A DNA stretch of 64,000 nucleotides from Paracoccaceae bacterium. Its GTDB lineage: Bacteria > Pseudomonadota > Alphaproteobacteria > Rhodobacterales > Rhodobacteraceae. The stretch covers positions 1 through 64,000 of the forward strand of contig JALUYI010000008.1 in the NCBI GenBank assembly GCA_027013095.1, written 5' to 3'. Both the position numbers and the translations under genes were made by a program. The notes under the pieces were generated by a model. That model did not search any database and was not told the DNA's origin. It saw only the letters and a list, made by a program, of their open reading frames with translations. Every line of letters begins with the position of its first letter. The stretch's first letter is position 1. This document shows positions 35,592-43,351 of the stretch, piece by piece.

Positions 35592-37553
35592 TCAGGCGAC
35601 GCTATCTTTCGGGTCAACGAGGGCCACGATATCGGACATGATCCGGTTCAGCTCAAAATCCTTCGGGGTGTAAACCCGCGCCACCCCGAGGCGATGCAGT
35701 TCGCGCGCATCGTCATCAGGGATGATGCCGCCGACGATGACCGGGATATGGCTTAGGCCCGCCGTCTGCATCCTTTTCATAACTTCGTGAATCAGGGGCA
35801 GATGGCTACCCGACAGAATAGAGAGCCCGACAATATGGGCGTGCTCATCGGCAGCGGCGGTTACGATCTGTGTCGGGGTCATACGGATCCCCTCGTAGAT
35901 GATCGCCATTCCGCAATCGCGTGCTCTGACGGCAATCTGTTCCGCCCCGTTAGAGTGCCCATCAAGGCCCGGCTTGCCGACCAGAAATGTCAGGCGTCGG
36001 CCCAACCGCGCCGAGACCGCATCCACCGCTTCGCGCAACGCATCCAGCCCCTCGGTCCGGTTCGAGATCGACCTTGCAACCCCCGTGGGGGCCCGGTAAT
36101 CACCGAAAACCTCGCGCATGACATCCCCCCATTCGCCGGTCGTGACCCCGGCGCGGGCGGCTGCAATCGACGGCGGCATGATATTCAAACCCTCACGCGC
36201 CGCATCGCGCAGGGCCCTCAGCGCAACCGCGACCAGAGCGGCATCCCGGTTGTTGCGCCAATCGGTCAGGCGCGCAATCTGCTCTGCCTCGGCCTTGGGG
36301 TCGACCACCAGAATCTCGCCCTCCCCCGTCGTTAGCGGGCTTTCTGCAGCTTCGGTAAAGCGGTTGACCCCGATTACCGTGGTTTCGCCGCTTTCGATTC
36401 GTTGCAGCCGCGCAGCATTGCTGTCGACGAGGCGCCCTTTCATATAGGCAATCGCGGCGACTGCCCCACCCATGGACTGGATGGTGGCCAATTCATCCTT
36501 GGCCCCCTGTTTCAGGCTGGCTACTTTGCGCTCGACCGCAGGGTTTTCATCAAACAGATCGTCATATTCTAGAAGATCGGTTTCAAAGGCCAGAATCTGC
36601 TGCATTCTCAGCGACCACTGTTGATCCCAGGGGCGCGGTAGACCCAGCGCCTCGTTCCAGGCGGGTAGCTGCACCGCCCGGGCGCGGGCCTTTTTGCTGA
36701 GGGTGACGGCCAGCATTTCCAACAGGATGCGGGGGACGTTGTTCTCGGGTTGTTGCTCGGTCAGGCCAAGGCTGTTGACCTGAACACCGTAGCGAAAGCG
36801 GCGCATTTTCGGGTCGCTGACCCCATAGCGCTGTTGGCACATCTCGTCCCAGAGCTCGACAAAAGCGCGCATCTTGCACATTTCGGTCACGAACCGGATG
36901 CCGGCATTTACAAAAAAGGAAATCCTCCCGACGATGGCGGGAAAATCCTCGGCTGGAACCTTGGTGCGGACATCGTCCAGAACCGCGGTGGCGGTCGCCA
37001 GCGCAAAGGCCAGCTCTTGTTCTGGCGTCGCTCCGGCCTCCTGCAGATGGTAGGAACAGACGTTCATCGGGTTCCATTTAGGCAGGTTTTCAAAGGTATA
37101 GGCGGCAACATCGGTCAGCAGTCTCAAGCTGGGCTCAGGTGGGCAGATATAGGTGCCGCGGCTGAGGTATTCCTTGATGATGTCGTTTTGCACTGTGCCT
37201 TTCAGGGCGGTCACGTCCGCGCCTTGCTCTTCGGCCGCGGCAATATAAAGGGCCAGTAGCCAAGGCGCGGTTGCGTTGATCGTCATTGAGGTGTTCATCT
37301 GCGCCAGCGGAATATCCCGAAACAGCGCCCGCATGTCGCCGAGATGGCAGATTGGCACGCCGACCTTGCCCACCTCGCCCCGCGCCAGAATATGGTCACT
37401 GTCAAAGCCTGTCTGGGTTGGCAGATCAAAAGCGACCGACAGTCCGGTCTGCCCCTTGGCCAGATTGCTGCGGTAAAGGGCGTTCGAGGCCGCGGCTGTT
37501 GAGTGGCCCGCATAGGTGCGAAACAACCAAGGCCGGGTTTTGGGTTGTGTCAT
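35592..37553 (-). CDS. ecm: Ethylmalonyl-CoA mutase (B12-dependent)
   Basis: A 653-aa single-chain acyl-CoA mutase. The N-terminal barrel (about 1-510) has FDLPTQTGFDSDHILARGEV (about 42-61) and MTINATAPWLLALY (about 89-102); the C-terminal B12-binding domain carries the cobalt-ligand His in GLDGHSNGAEQIA (about 532-544) and SGSHLPLI. The size and single chain fit ethylmalonyl-CoA mutase, which converts ethylmalonyl-CoA to methylsuccinyl-CoA, and the divergent ccr gene makes methylmalonyl-CoA mutase a less likely reading. ATG 37553 has AGGAGG 5 nt upstream; the frame to 37856 is an extension into the ccr-ecm intergenic region. Confidence 0.93.
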   Translation of the reverse strand: MTQPKTRPWLFRTYAGHSTAAASNALYRSNLAKGQTGLSVAFDLPTQTGFDSDHILARGEVGKVGVPICHLGDMRALFRDIPLAQMNTSMTINATAPWLLALYIAAAEEQGADVTALKGTVQNDIIKEYLSRGTYICPPEPSLRLLTDVAAYTFENLPKWNPMNVCSYHLQEAGATPEQELAFALATATAVLDDVRTKVPAEDFPAIVGRISFFVNAGIRFVTEMCKMRAFVELWDEMCQQRYGVSDPKMRRFRYGVQVNSLGLTEQQPENNVPRILLEMLAVTLSKKARARAVQLPAWNEALGLPRPWDQQWSLRMQQILAFETDLLEYDDLFDENPAVERKVASLKQGAKDELATIQSMGGAVAAIAYMKGRLVDSNAARLQRIESGETTVIGVNRFTEAAESPLTTGEGEILVVDPKAEAEQIARLTDWRNNRDAALVAVALRALRDAAREGLNIMPPSIAAARAGVTTGEWGDVMREVFGDYRAPTGVARSISNRTEGLDALREAVDAVSARLGRRLTFLVGKPGLDGHSNGAEQIAVRARDCGMAIIYEGIRMTPTQIVTAAADEHAHIVGLSILSGSHLPLIHEVMKRMQTAGLSHIPVIVGGIIPDDDARELHRLGVARVYTPKDFELNRIMSDIVALVDPKDSVA

Positions 37554-37652
37554 CAAGGCCTCCTGTGGGTCGGTATTTAGCCCGGCGTTATCATTTGCAA
37601 TAAAATTACACGCCCTGACGGATTCGCGCAATTTCCTGTCGTTTCCATTTTG

Positions 37653-37663
37653 CCGCGGCGCAG
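37653..37663. promoter_or_regulatory. PhaR-like box on the ecm side of the ecm-ccr region
   Basis: CCGCGGCGCAG matches CTGC-N3-GCAG except for one base. It shares the 12-mer GCGGCGCAGCAT with the ccr-side box at 38065. Confidence 0.3.
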
Positions 37664-37668
37664 CATAA

Positions 37669-37938
37669 AGTGCAAGAGGGGAAACGATCCCGACTCTTGC
37701 AAGCCCTGTGATTGAGGCTTGTGTGCGGGCGCTGCTGGGTGGGGGTCTGGCATTGCACTTATATTCACGTGACGAGGGCTGCGCGGCTGAGGTCGGCCTG
37801 AGGGCGCTGGTCTCGCGGCATCTGGTTGCCGAGGCCGATGGACTGTTCCGGGCCAACCCGAACGAGAGGCGGCTGCTGGATTATTACACGCATTCCGGGG
37901 GGTATCTCTTGGGCCGAGAATCCGATTCTCGCAACTAA
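37669..37938 (+). pseudogene. Possible remnant of a glycerol-3-phosphate acyltransferase-like 3' end
   Basis: The frame is open from 37669 to TAA 37936-37938 without an ATG (a GTG lies at 37708). The end, ADGLFRANPNERRLLDYYTH followed by SGGYLLG, resembles the C-terminal pattern of PlsB-type acyltransferases (an RRLLxYYxxS core). Nothing upstream in the 557-nt ecm-ccr gap could supply the missing catalytic part, so it is either decayed or a chance ORF. The region otherwise holds the two divergent promoters. Confidence 0.3.
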
Positions 37939-38007
37939 ATTACCCATTATCCCGTAACATCGGATATAAATTACATATAAAATCAGAAAACAATCGCAAT
38001 ATTACTA

Positions 38008-38038
38008 TTGTCCCGACATCAGATTGGTGACAGATAAT
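38008..38038 (+). promoter_or_regulatory. Candidate ccr promoter
   Basis: TTGTCC (38008-38013) and GATAAT (38033-38038) with a 19-bp spacer lie about 70 nt before the ccr start. Confidence 0.4.
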
Positions 38039-38062
38039 CCCAAACGGACCTTGACGACAATT

Positions 38063-38088
38063 CTGCGGCGCAGCATGCTGCGCTGCAG
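38063..38088. promoter_or_regulatory. Two tandem CTGC-N3-GCAG boxes upstream of ccr
   Basis: CTGCGGCGCAG (38063-38073) and CTGCGCTGCAG (38078-38088) are both exact CTGC-N3-GCAG sites, 15 bp apart, and between them form a perfect 16-bp palindrome GCGCAGCATGCTGCGC (38068-38083). They lie just downstream of the candidate promoter and 22 nt before the ccr start, a position suited to repression. Confidence 0.6.
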
Positions 38089-38110
38089 AGAGATCAGAAT
38101 GGAGACAGAT

Positions 38111-39415
38111 ATGGCCCCGCTGGACGAGACAACCGGGATTGCCCCTTATGAGGCGGAAGAAAAGGACCTTTACGATGTTGGGGAAATCCCGCCTCTGGGC
38201 TATGTGCCAAAAAAGATGCATGCCTGGACCATCCGGCGGGAACGCCATGGCGAGCCGGACAAGGCGATGTTGCTGGAGGTCGTGGATACGCCAACCATTG
38301 ACAGTCATGAGGTGCTGATCTTCGTCATGGCTGCCGGGGTCAATTATAATGGGGTCTGGGCGGCCTTGGGCACTCCGATTTCGACCTTTGATGTGCACAA
38401 GGCCGATTACCACATCGCCGGCTCGGACGCCGCGGGCATCGTTTGGGCCGTGGGCGACAAGGTGCGGCGCTGGAAGGTGGGGGACGAGGTCGTCGTCCAT
38501 TGCAATCAGGATGACGGCGACGACGAGGAATGCAACGGGGGCGATCCGATGTTTTCGGACAGCCAGCGGATTTGGGGCTATGAAACGCCGGATGGCTCAT
38601 TCGCGCAGTTTACCCGCGTGCAGGCGCAGCAGCTGATGCGCCGTCCCCGGCATCTGACTTGGGAGCAATCTGCCTGCTATACGCTGACGCTGGCGACGGC
38701 CTATCGGATGCTGTTCGGGCATCGGCCCCATACCCTGAAGCCGGGGCAGAATGTGCTGGTCTGGGGTGCCTCTGGGGGGTTGGGCAGCTTTGCCATTCAG
38801 CTGATCAACACCGCCGGTGCCAATGCGATCGGGGTGATCTCGGACGAGGACAAGCGCGCGTTTGTCATGGGCCTTGGGGCCAAGGGGGTCATCAATCGCA
38901 AAGAGTTCGACTGTTGGGGTCAAATGCCCAAGGTCAACACCCCCGAATACAAGACATGGTTCAATGAGACGCGAAAATTCGGCAAGGCGATCTGGCAGAT
39001 CACCGGCAAGGGGAACAACGTCGATATGGTGTTCGAGCATCCGGGCGAGGCGACATTTCCGGTCTCTGTTTTCGTGGTCAAGCGCGGCGGCATGGTGGTG
39101 ATCTGCGCCGGCACCACGGGATACAATCTGACCTTTGACGTGCGCTATCTCTGGATGCACCAGAAGCGGGTGCAAGGCAGCCATTTTGCCAATCTGAAGC
39201 AGGCGAGTGCAGCCAATCAGCTGATGCTGGAGCGGCGTCTTGATCCGTCGCTGTCCGAAGTCTTTCCCTGGGAGCAGATTCCGCAGGCTCATGTCAAGAT
39301 GCGCCGTAACGAGCACAAGCCGGGAAATATGGCGGTTTTGGTCGGGGCTCCGGTGACGGGCCTGCGGACATTCGACGACACGCTGGAGGCGAGCCGTGAG
39401 CGGGCGGGGTCATAA
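38111..39415 (+). CDS. ccr: Crotonyl-CoA carboxylase/reductase
   Basis: A 434-aa MDR-superfamily enzyme that reductively carboxylates crotonyl-CoA to ethylmalonyl-CoA with NADPH and CO2, the defining step of the ethylmalonyl-CoA pathway. Signatures are KKMHAWTIRRERHGEPDKAM (about 34-53), VMAAGVNYNGVWAALG (about 73-88), YHIAGSDAAGIVWAVGD (about 101-117), NADPH-binding VWGASGGLGSFA (about 216-227) and FEHPGEATFPVS (about 307-318). ATG 38111 matches known family N termini and has GGAG 6 nt upstream; upstream starts at 38024 and 38099 are weaker. Confidence 0.95.
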   Translation: MAPLDETTGIAPYEAEEKDLYDVGEIPPLGYVPKKMHAWTIRRERHGEPDKAMLLEVVDTPTIDSHEVLIFVMAAGVNYNGVWAALGTPISTFDVHKADYHIAGSDAAGIVWAVGDKVRRWKVGDEVVVHCNQDDGDDEECNGGDPMFSDSQRIWGYETPDGSFAQFTRVQAQQLMRRPRHLTWEQSACYTLTLATAYRMLFGHRPHTLKPGQNVLVWGASGGLGSFAIQLINTAGANAIGVISDEDKRAFVMGLGAKGVINRKEFDCWGQMPKVNTPEYKTWFNETRKFGKAIWQITGKGNNVDMVFEHPGEATFPVSVFVVKRGGMVVICAGTTGYNLTFDVRYLWMHQKRVQGSHFANLKQASAANQLMLERRLDPSLSEVFPWEQIPQAHVKMRRNEHKPGNMAVLVGAPVTGLRTFDDTLEASRERAGS

Positions 39416-39418
39416 ACA

Positions 39419-39443
39419 GATTGTTTCCAATATAGAAACAATC
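39419..39443. promoter_or_regulatory. Perfect 9-bp inverted repeat between ccr and the luxR region
   Basis: GATTGTTTC (39419-39427) and GAAACAATC (39435-39443) flank CAATATA. It starts right after the ccr stop codon and has no T tract, so it fits an operator or a 3' stabilising hairpin better than a terminator. Confidence 0.45.
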
Positions 39444-39627
39444 ATAAAAATAGCCCGAATTAACCCAATCCTATCGGAAGACTAGAACATAAAATTCCAC
39501 GATAACAAGGGATTAAAATTTCCGACCCCGCTATTTTCGGGGGGGTAATTCCTGCGAGTGTCCAGAAAAACTTACTCGTGCTAAAATTGTATTAACGATT
39601 TGTTAACTATTGGAAATGAGGGTTGAA

Positions 39628-39840
39628 ATGTCGCAGGAGTGGATGATCGATGTCCTCACGGACCTGAAAAGTTTTGCTCGGAAAAACGGCCTTATGGGGC
39701 TGGCCGAGCAGTTGGACGACACCATTCTGGTCGCTGCGGCAGAATTGAACCCGAATGCCAAGGACGCCCCGAACATTGTCAAATCGACAGAACAAGATCA
39801 TCGCGTTTCTGGAACGATTGGAGGGGGTGAAAACCTTTGA
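39628..39840 (+). CDS. Small protein of unknown function overlapping luxR
   Basis: A 70-aa acidic protein, MSQEWMIDVLTDLKSFARKN at the N terminus, then GLMGLAEQLDDTILVAAAEL and an unstructured end. The N-terminal 45 residues look like two amphipathic helices. I do not recognise a characterised family. ATG 39628 has GAGGG 5 nt upstream; TTG 39610 and ATG 39616 are weaker. The last 86 nt overlap the luxR frame if luxR begins at 39755, which would couple the two genes. Confidence 0.6.
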   Translation: MSQEWMIDVLTDLKSFARKNGLMGLAEQLDDTILVAAAELNPNAKDAPNIVKSTEQDHRVSGTIGGGENL

Positions 39841-40498
39841 CGACTTCCAGCGTCTGGTCGAAAGCCTGCGCGGGATTTTTCAGGTCGAACATTTCATCTA
39901 TCACTCGGTCAACAGCGCCGGGGAACCCTATGCTGCGTTGACCTACGCGCCAGAGTGGGTGGATTATTATCTAGAGCGGGATTTTGGCCGCATCGATCCT
40001 GTCGTTCTGGGCTGTTTTCAGCGTTTTCATCCGGTGGACTGGAAGTGTCTGGACTGGACCGGCCGCGCTGCGCGCGAGTTTCTGAAAGAGGCGATTGACG
40101 CAGGGGTCGGTAATCAGGGGTTCTCAATTCCAATTCGCGGGCCGAACGGGCAGTTTGCCCTGTTTACCGTCAATGACACCTGTCGCGATGGCGCGTGGAA
40201 ACGTTTTACCGAGACACATGTTCGCGATCTGATCCTGATTGCGCATTACCTGAACCAGAAGGCGCTGGAGATCGAGCGGGGCACTGACAAGATTGCCTCG
40301 CAAAAGCTGTCGCCGCGGGAACTGGACGCGCTGACCCTGCTGGGCATGGGACAATCCCGGGCCAAGGCGGCCGAAAATCTGTCGATCTCTGAACACACCC
40401 TGAGGGTCTATATCGAAAGCGCGCGATTCAAGCTGGGGGCGGCGAACACGACACATGCCGTTGCGCTGGCGATGGCCCGCGGCAAGATCATTCTTTGA
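39755..40498 (+). CDS. LuxR-family acyl-homoserine-lactone-responsive regulator
   Basis: About 247 aa. The N-terminal autoinducer-binding domain (about 15-170) keeps the usual Trp, Tyr, Asp and Pro in PEWVDYYLERDFGRIDPVV and a later Trp and Gly (VDWKC, GFSIPIRG); the C-terminal LuxR helix-turn-helix (about 180-245) has LSPRELDALTLLGMGQSRAK and IYISEHTLRVY-like ISEHTLRVYIESARFKLG. It should bind an AHL and control nearby genes, including luxI. The start is uncertain: ATG 39755 overlaps the small upstream gene; TTG 39776 with AAGGA is an alternative. Confidence 0.9.
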   Translation: MPRTPRTLSNRQNKIIAFLERLEGVKTFDDFQRLVESLRGIFQVEHFIYHSVNSAGEPYAALTYAPEWVDYYLERDFGRIDPVVLGCFQRFHPVDWKCLDWTGRAAREFLKEAIDAGVGNQGFSIPIRGPNGQFALFTVNDTCRDGAWKRFTETHVRDLILIAHYLNQKALEIERGTDKIASQKLSPRELDALTLLGMGQSRAKAAENLSISEHTLRVYIESARFKLGAANTTHAVALAMARGKIIL

Positions 40499-40566
40499 GG
40501 GCAAAAAATCGCCAGATCAATCCAAAACCTCGCGCGCGCAGGGCCGCCGCTCAGCCCCCTGTTGCA

Positions 40567-40597
40567 GGTAATTTTTTTGCTCGCACGGTGGTAATTT
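40567..40597 (+). repeat. GGTAATTT direct repeat upstream of luxI
   Basis: GGTAATTT occurs at 40567 and 40590, 23 bp apart, in the 148-nt luxR-luxI gap. Immediately before the first copy lies a short inverted repeat CCTG-TTG-CAGG (40558-40568), a weak lux-box-like candidate. Confidence 0.35.
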
Positions 40598-40646
40598 CTT
40601 AATCCCAAACCCCTATCCCGCTGGCTTTCAGTCAGAGGGAACACAC

Positions 40647-41252
40647 ATGATTTACTATATTTATGGGGACGAGCTGGACGATTTCCCGGACCTTCGCGAC
40701 GGCATGTTTCGCGATCGCGCCCGCCAGTTCAAAGAGCGCCTTGGTTGGAGCGTTGAGGTTGATGCCTTGGGGTGCGAGCATGATGAATATGACGCGCTGA
40801 ACCCGCTTTATATTATCGCGCCATCAACGGACGGAGGGCATGGCGGCTCGATGCGGTTCCTGCCGACAACCGGGCCGGTCATGGTGAATGAGCATTTTTC
40901 CCACCTCAATAATGACGTAAAGCTTGTCAGCCCGCTGGTCTGGGAATGCACGCGCTTTTGCCTGTCTCCGCAGGATCATGTGCCCAAAAGGACTGCCGCC
41001 AGATTGATGCTGGCTGCCGCGGTCATGGGCCAGCGGTTCCGGCTGAGCCACGCGGTCGGTGTCTTTGACGCGCCCATGCAGCGGGTTTACCGCGCGCTGG
41101 GCTGGGCGCCGGACATTCTGGGCCGCAGCGGCGTTGGACGGGACGCGATTTCTGTCGGGCTATGGGCGTTTGATAACGCTCCTCTTTCGCGTCTTGGCTC
41201 CCGCGCCGAGGTGCCCCTGTCGGTGGCTGAATGCTGGCGAATTCCGCGCTGA
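40647..41252 (+). CDS. LuxI-family acyl-homoserine-lactone synthase
   Basis: A 201-aa autoinducer synthase. All positions expected of an active LuxI are present: Arg24, Phe28 and Trp34 in RARQFKERLGW, the acidic pair in EHDEYDAL (about 44-51), the Arg in GSMRFLPT (about 67-74), and Glu100 and Arg103 in WECTRF. It would condense SAM with an acyl-ACP to give an AHL. The chain specificity cannot be read from sequence. ATG 40647 has AGAGGGA upstream. It lies 148 nt after luxR, in the same direction, giving a standard R-I quorum-sensing pair. Confidence 0.95.
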   Translation: MIYYIYGDELDDFPDLRDGMFRDRARQFKERLGWSVEVDALGCEHDEYDALNPLYIIAPSTDGGHGGSMRFLPTTGPVMVNEHFSHLNNDVKLVSPLVWECTRFCLSPQDHVPKRTAARLMLAAAVMGQRFRLSHAVGVFDAPMQRVYRALGWAPDILGRSGVGRDAISVGLWAFDNAPLSRLGSRAEVPLSVAECWRIPR

Positions 41253-41328
41253 AGGCGCTGGTGCTGGTCGCGCGGGATTGCTAGGGTCGGGGCCCGAGAT
41301 ACTGGCAGGCACAACACGCGGGCGGGAC

Positions 41329-42852
41329 ATGCAATTTTCAGAAGATCAGGCCCAGGCCCATGACCGGATCGCCGAGCTTCTGCTGAAGGCTGGGGTTGAT
41401 TTGCAAAATGCGGCGCTTTTGCCCGAGGGCGGCGGCGCCGGGATGCTGGCCGTTCTTGGCAAGGCGGGTTCGGGCAAGACCCGCCTGCTGGCGCATCTGG
41501 TGGCCGAGCTTGAAGAAGCTGGGGTCGAGATGATCTCGGGCGATTACGAGGGGCGTCCGCGCAAGGACCGACGCTCGGTCGCGGTTCTGGCCCCGACCAA
41601 CAAGGCGGCCAGCGTGCTGCGCGGACATGGGGTTCCGGCAACGACCATCCACCGGATCCTTTACACGCCGCTTTATGACCCCGAGTATGAAAAAATTGCC
41701 GAGTGGCTGGCAAACAGGGCCGAACGCCCCGACATCGAGGGGTTGACCGATGTCGCGCTTGAGCGCGCCCGGGTTTTTTATGAATCAAACAAAAGCATCC
41801 CCGGCGCTCTGGCCGCGGCGGGGCTGCGCGGCTCGGATTTTATCATCGGCTGGACCCGCCGGGATGAGCCTCTGGATATCGGCCTTGTGGACGAAAGTTC
41901 AATGCTGGATGATCGGCAGTTCGAGGACCTTCAACAGATCTTTTCAACCCTTATCCTGTTTGGCGATCCAGCGCAGTTGGCTCCGGTCGGGCAGTCCGGG
42001 GCAATGGCCTTTGACGGGGTTTCGGATCGGAAAAAACTGATCCTGCACCGCATTCACCGCCAGACCCGGGGCAATCCGATCCTTGATCTGGCCCATGCAC
42101 TGGCGGATCCCGACCTTGGGTTTCATCAGTTTGAACAGATGATCGAGACGGCCGCGCGCGAGGACGAGCGGGTTATCGTTGCCCCACGCGTCGATGCGGG
42201 CCTGATGGCGCGATCGCCGGTTCTAGTTTGGCGCAATGCGACGCGGATTCGCCTGATCCAAGCGTTTCGTACGGCTTATGGCGCGCCGGCGGATGCGATG
42301 TTGCCCGGTGAGCCGTTGATCTGTGACGGCATCGAATTGCCCCTGAAACACCGCAAGAAGCGGGTCGATCTGGAGGCGCGCGGATTGATCAAGGGGGCAC
42401 AGGTCGTGTTCATGGGGCCGGGTCGCAAGCCGGGTTTTTCACGACTGCATGTGTTTGGGGTGGACGATCCGCAGGTTAGTGCCGCCACCATTATCAAGAT
42501 CGAGGCCCCGGGCGAGGATGAGCCCTTTATCCCCTCGGCGGCGCGCATGGGGGCCACCTTTTTGCATGGGGCGGCGGTGACGATCCACAAGGCGCAAGGC
42601 TCGCAATGGCCGGCCGTGCAGGTTTTTGCGCCGGACCTTTACGCTGCGGCGCAGGCCGGGCGTACCGAAGCGGGGATTCCACTGTGGAAACGTCTGACCT
42701 ATGTGGCGATCACCCGTGCCGAGCACAGCCTGATCTGGGTCACGCGCTATCGTTTGGCCAAGCCCACCTTACCCCTTGGAGTCGAGGACCTGAGGGCCAC
42801 GCCCCCCGCCCCTCTGGAATTGCAGGCAAAGACCGAGGCCGCGCAACCTTGA
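41329..42852 (+). CDS. RecD-like ATP-dependent DNA helicase
   Basis: A 507-aa superfamily-1 helicase: Walker A LGKAGSGKTRLL (about 42-53), motif Ia LAPTNKAASVLRG (about 86-98), Walker B GLVDESSMLDDRQ (about 185-197), motif III GDPAQLAPVG (about 212-221), and the C-terminal UvrD_C_2 type block with TIHKAQGSQWPAVQV (about 419-433) and TYVAITRAEHSLIWV (about 457-471). It resembles RecD/Dda proteins without RecBC partners. ATG 41329 is chosen; the frame running upstream to 41059 overlaps luxI. It lies 76 nt downstream of luxI. Confidence 0.9.
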   Translation: MQFSEDQAQAHDRIAELLLKAGVDLQNAALLPEGGGAGMLAVLGKAGSGKTRLLAHLVAELEEAGVEMISGDYEGRPRKDRRSVAVLAPTNKAASVLRGHGVPATTIHRILYTPLYDPEYEKIAEWLANRAERPDIEGLTDVALERARVFYESNKSIPGALAAAGLRGSDFIIGWTRRDEPLDIGLVDESSMLDDRQFEDLQQIFSTLILFGDPAQLAPVGQSGAMAFDGVSDRKKLILHRIHRQTRGNPILDLAHALADPDLGFHQFEQMIETAAREDERVIVAPRVDAGLMARSPVLVWRNATRIRLIQAFRTAYGAPADAMLPGEPLICDGIELPLKHRKKRVDLEARGLIKGAQVVFMGPGRKPGFSRLHVFGVDDPQVSAATIIKIEAPGEDEPFIPSAARMGATFLHGAAVTIHKAQGSQWPAVQVFAPDLYAAAQAGRTEAGIPLWKRLTYVAITRAEHSLIWVTRYRLAKPTLPLGVEDLRATPPAPLELQAKTEAAQP

Positions 42853-42938
42853 CCCCGAATGATTTGCGCTGGCGCTTGCCCCCAAGGGTCGCTTAAACTG
42901 GCGGGGACCGAAAAACCCATCCAACAGGGGCGCCTTAC

Positions 42939-43175
42939 ATGAAATGTGTTTTTGTCCAGATCCGCTGTAACCCCGGCAAGACCTATGAGGTTGCCGACGC
43001 GATTTACAATCGTGAGATTGCCTCAGAGTTGTATTCGACCAGTGGAGATTTCGACCTATTGGCGAAACTTTATATCGAACCCGAACAGGATATCGGCAAG
43101 TTTATTAACGACAATATCCTCGATATTCAGGGAATCAGCCGCTCGTTGACAACGCTGACGTTTCAGGCGTTCTGA
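42939..43175 (+). CDS. Stand-alone Lrp/AsnC ligand-binding (RAM) domain protein
   Basis: A 78-aa protein equal to the C-terminal ligand-binding domain of Lrp/AsnC regulators (alpha/beta sandwich, FVQIRCNPGKTYEVADAI at about 5-22, STSGDFDLLAKLYIE at about 34-48, GISRSLTTLTF at the end) without the DNA-binding helix-turn-helix. Such proteins can bind amino acids as oligomers and may modulate full-length Lrp proteins; the role here is unknown. It sits between the helicase and tryptophanase genes, in the same direction. Confidence 0.88.
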   Translation: MKCVFVQIRCNPGKTYEVADAIYNREIASELYSTSGDFDLLAKLYIEPEQDIGKFINDNILDIQGISRSLTTLTFQAF

Positions 43176-43185
43176 GGGAAAATTC

Positions 43186-43216
43186 ACCAATTGACACGGC
43201 AACCAATTGACACGGC
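43186..43216 (+). repeat. Tandem 15-bp repeat containing TTGACA
   Basis: ACCAATTGACACGGC occurs twice (43186-43200 and 43202-43216), one base apart. Both copies contain the -35 consensus TTGACA. A hairpin CGGCGGCA/TGCCGCCG follows at 43213-43242. The repeat lies 136 nt before tnaA. Confidence 0.7.
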
Positions 43217-43351
43217 GGCAGTTTCGCGAAAAAATGCCGCCGCAACTCATGGGCGCTGAGCGCGGCTCGCAGCTATGCGGCAACCGCGGCGCTGGCCCCT
43301 TTGTGTAACCGGTTGCCACATATCCCCGGGGCCATAAATCACGAGGCCCCG

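Noticed and set aside
43213-43242. Hairpin before tnaA as a terminator
   Set aside because: The stem is followed by CAACTCAT rather than a T run, so it is listed only as part of the repeat region.
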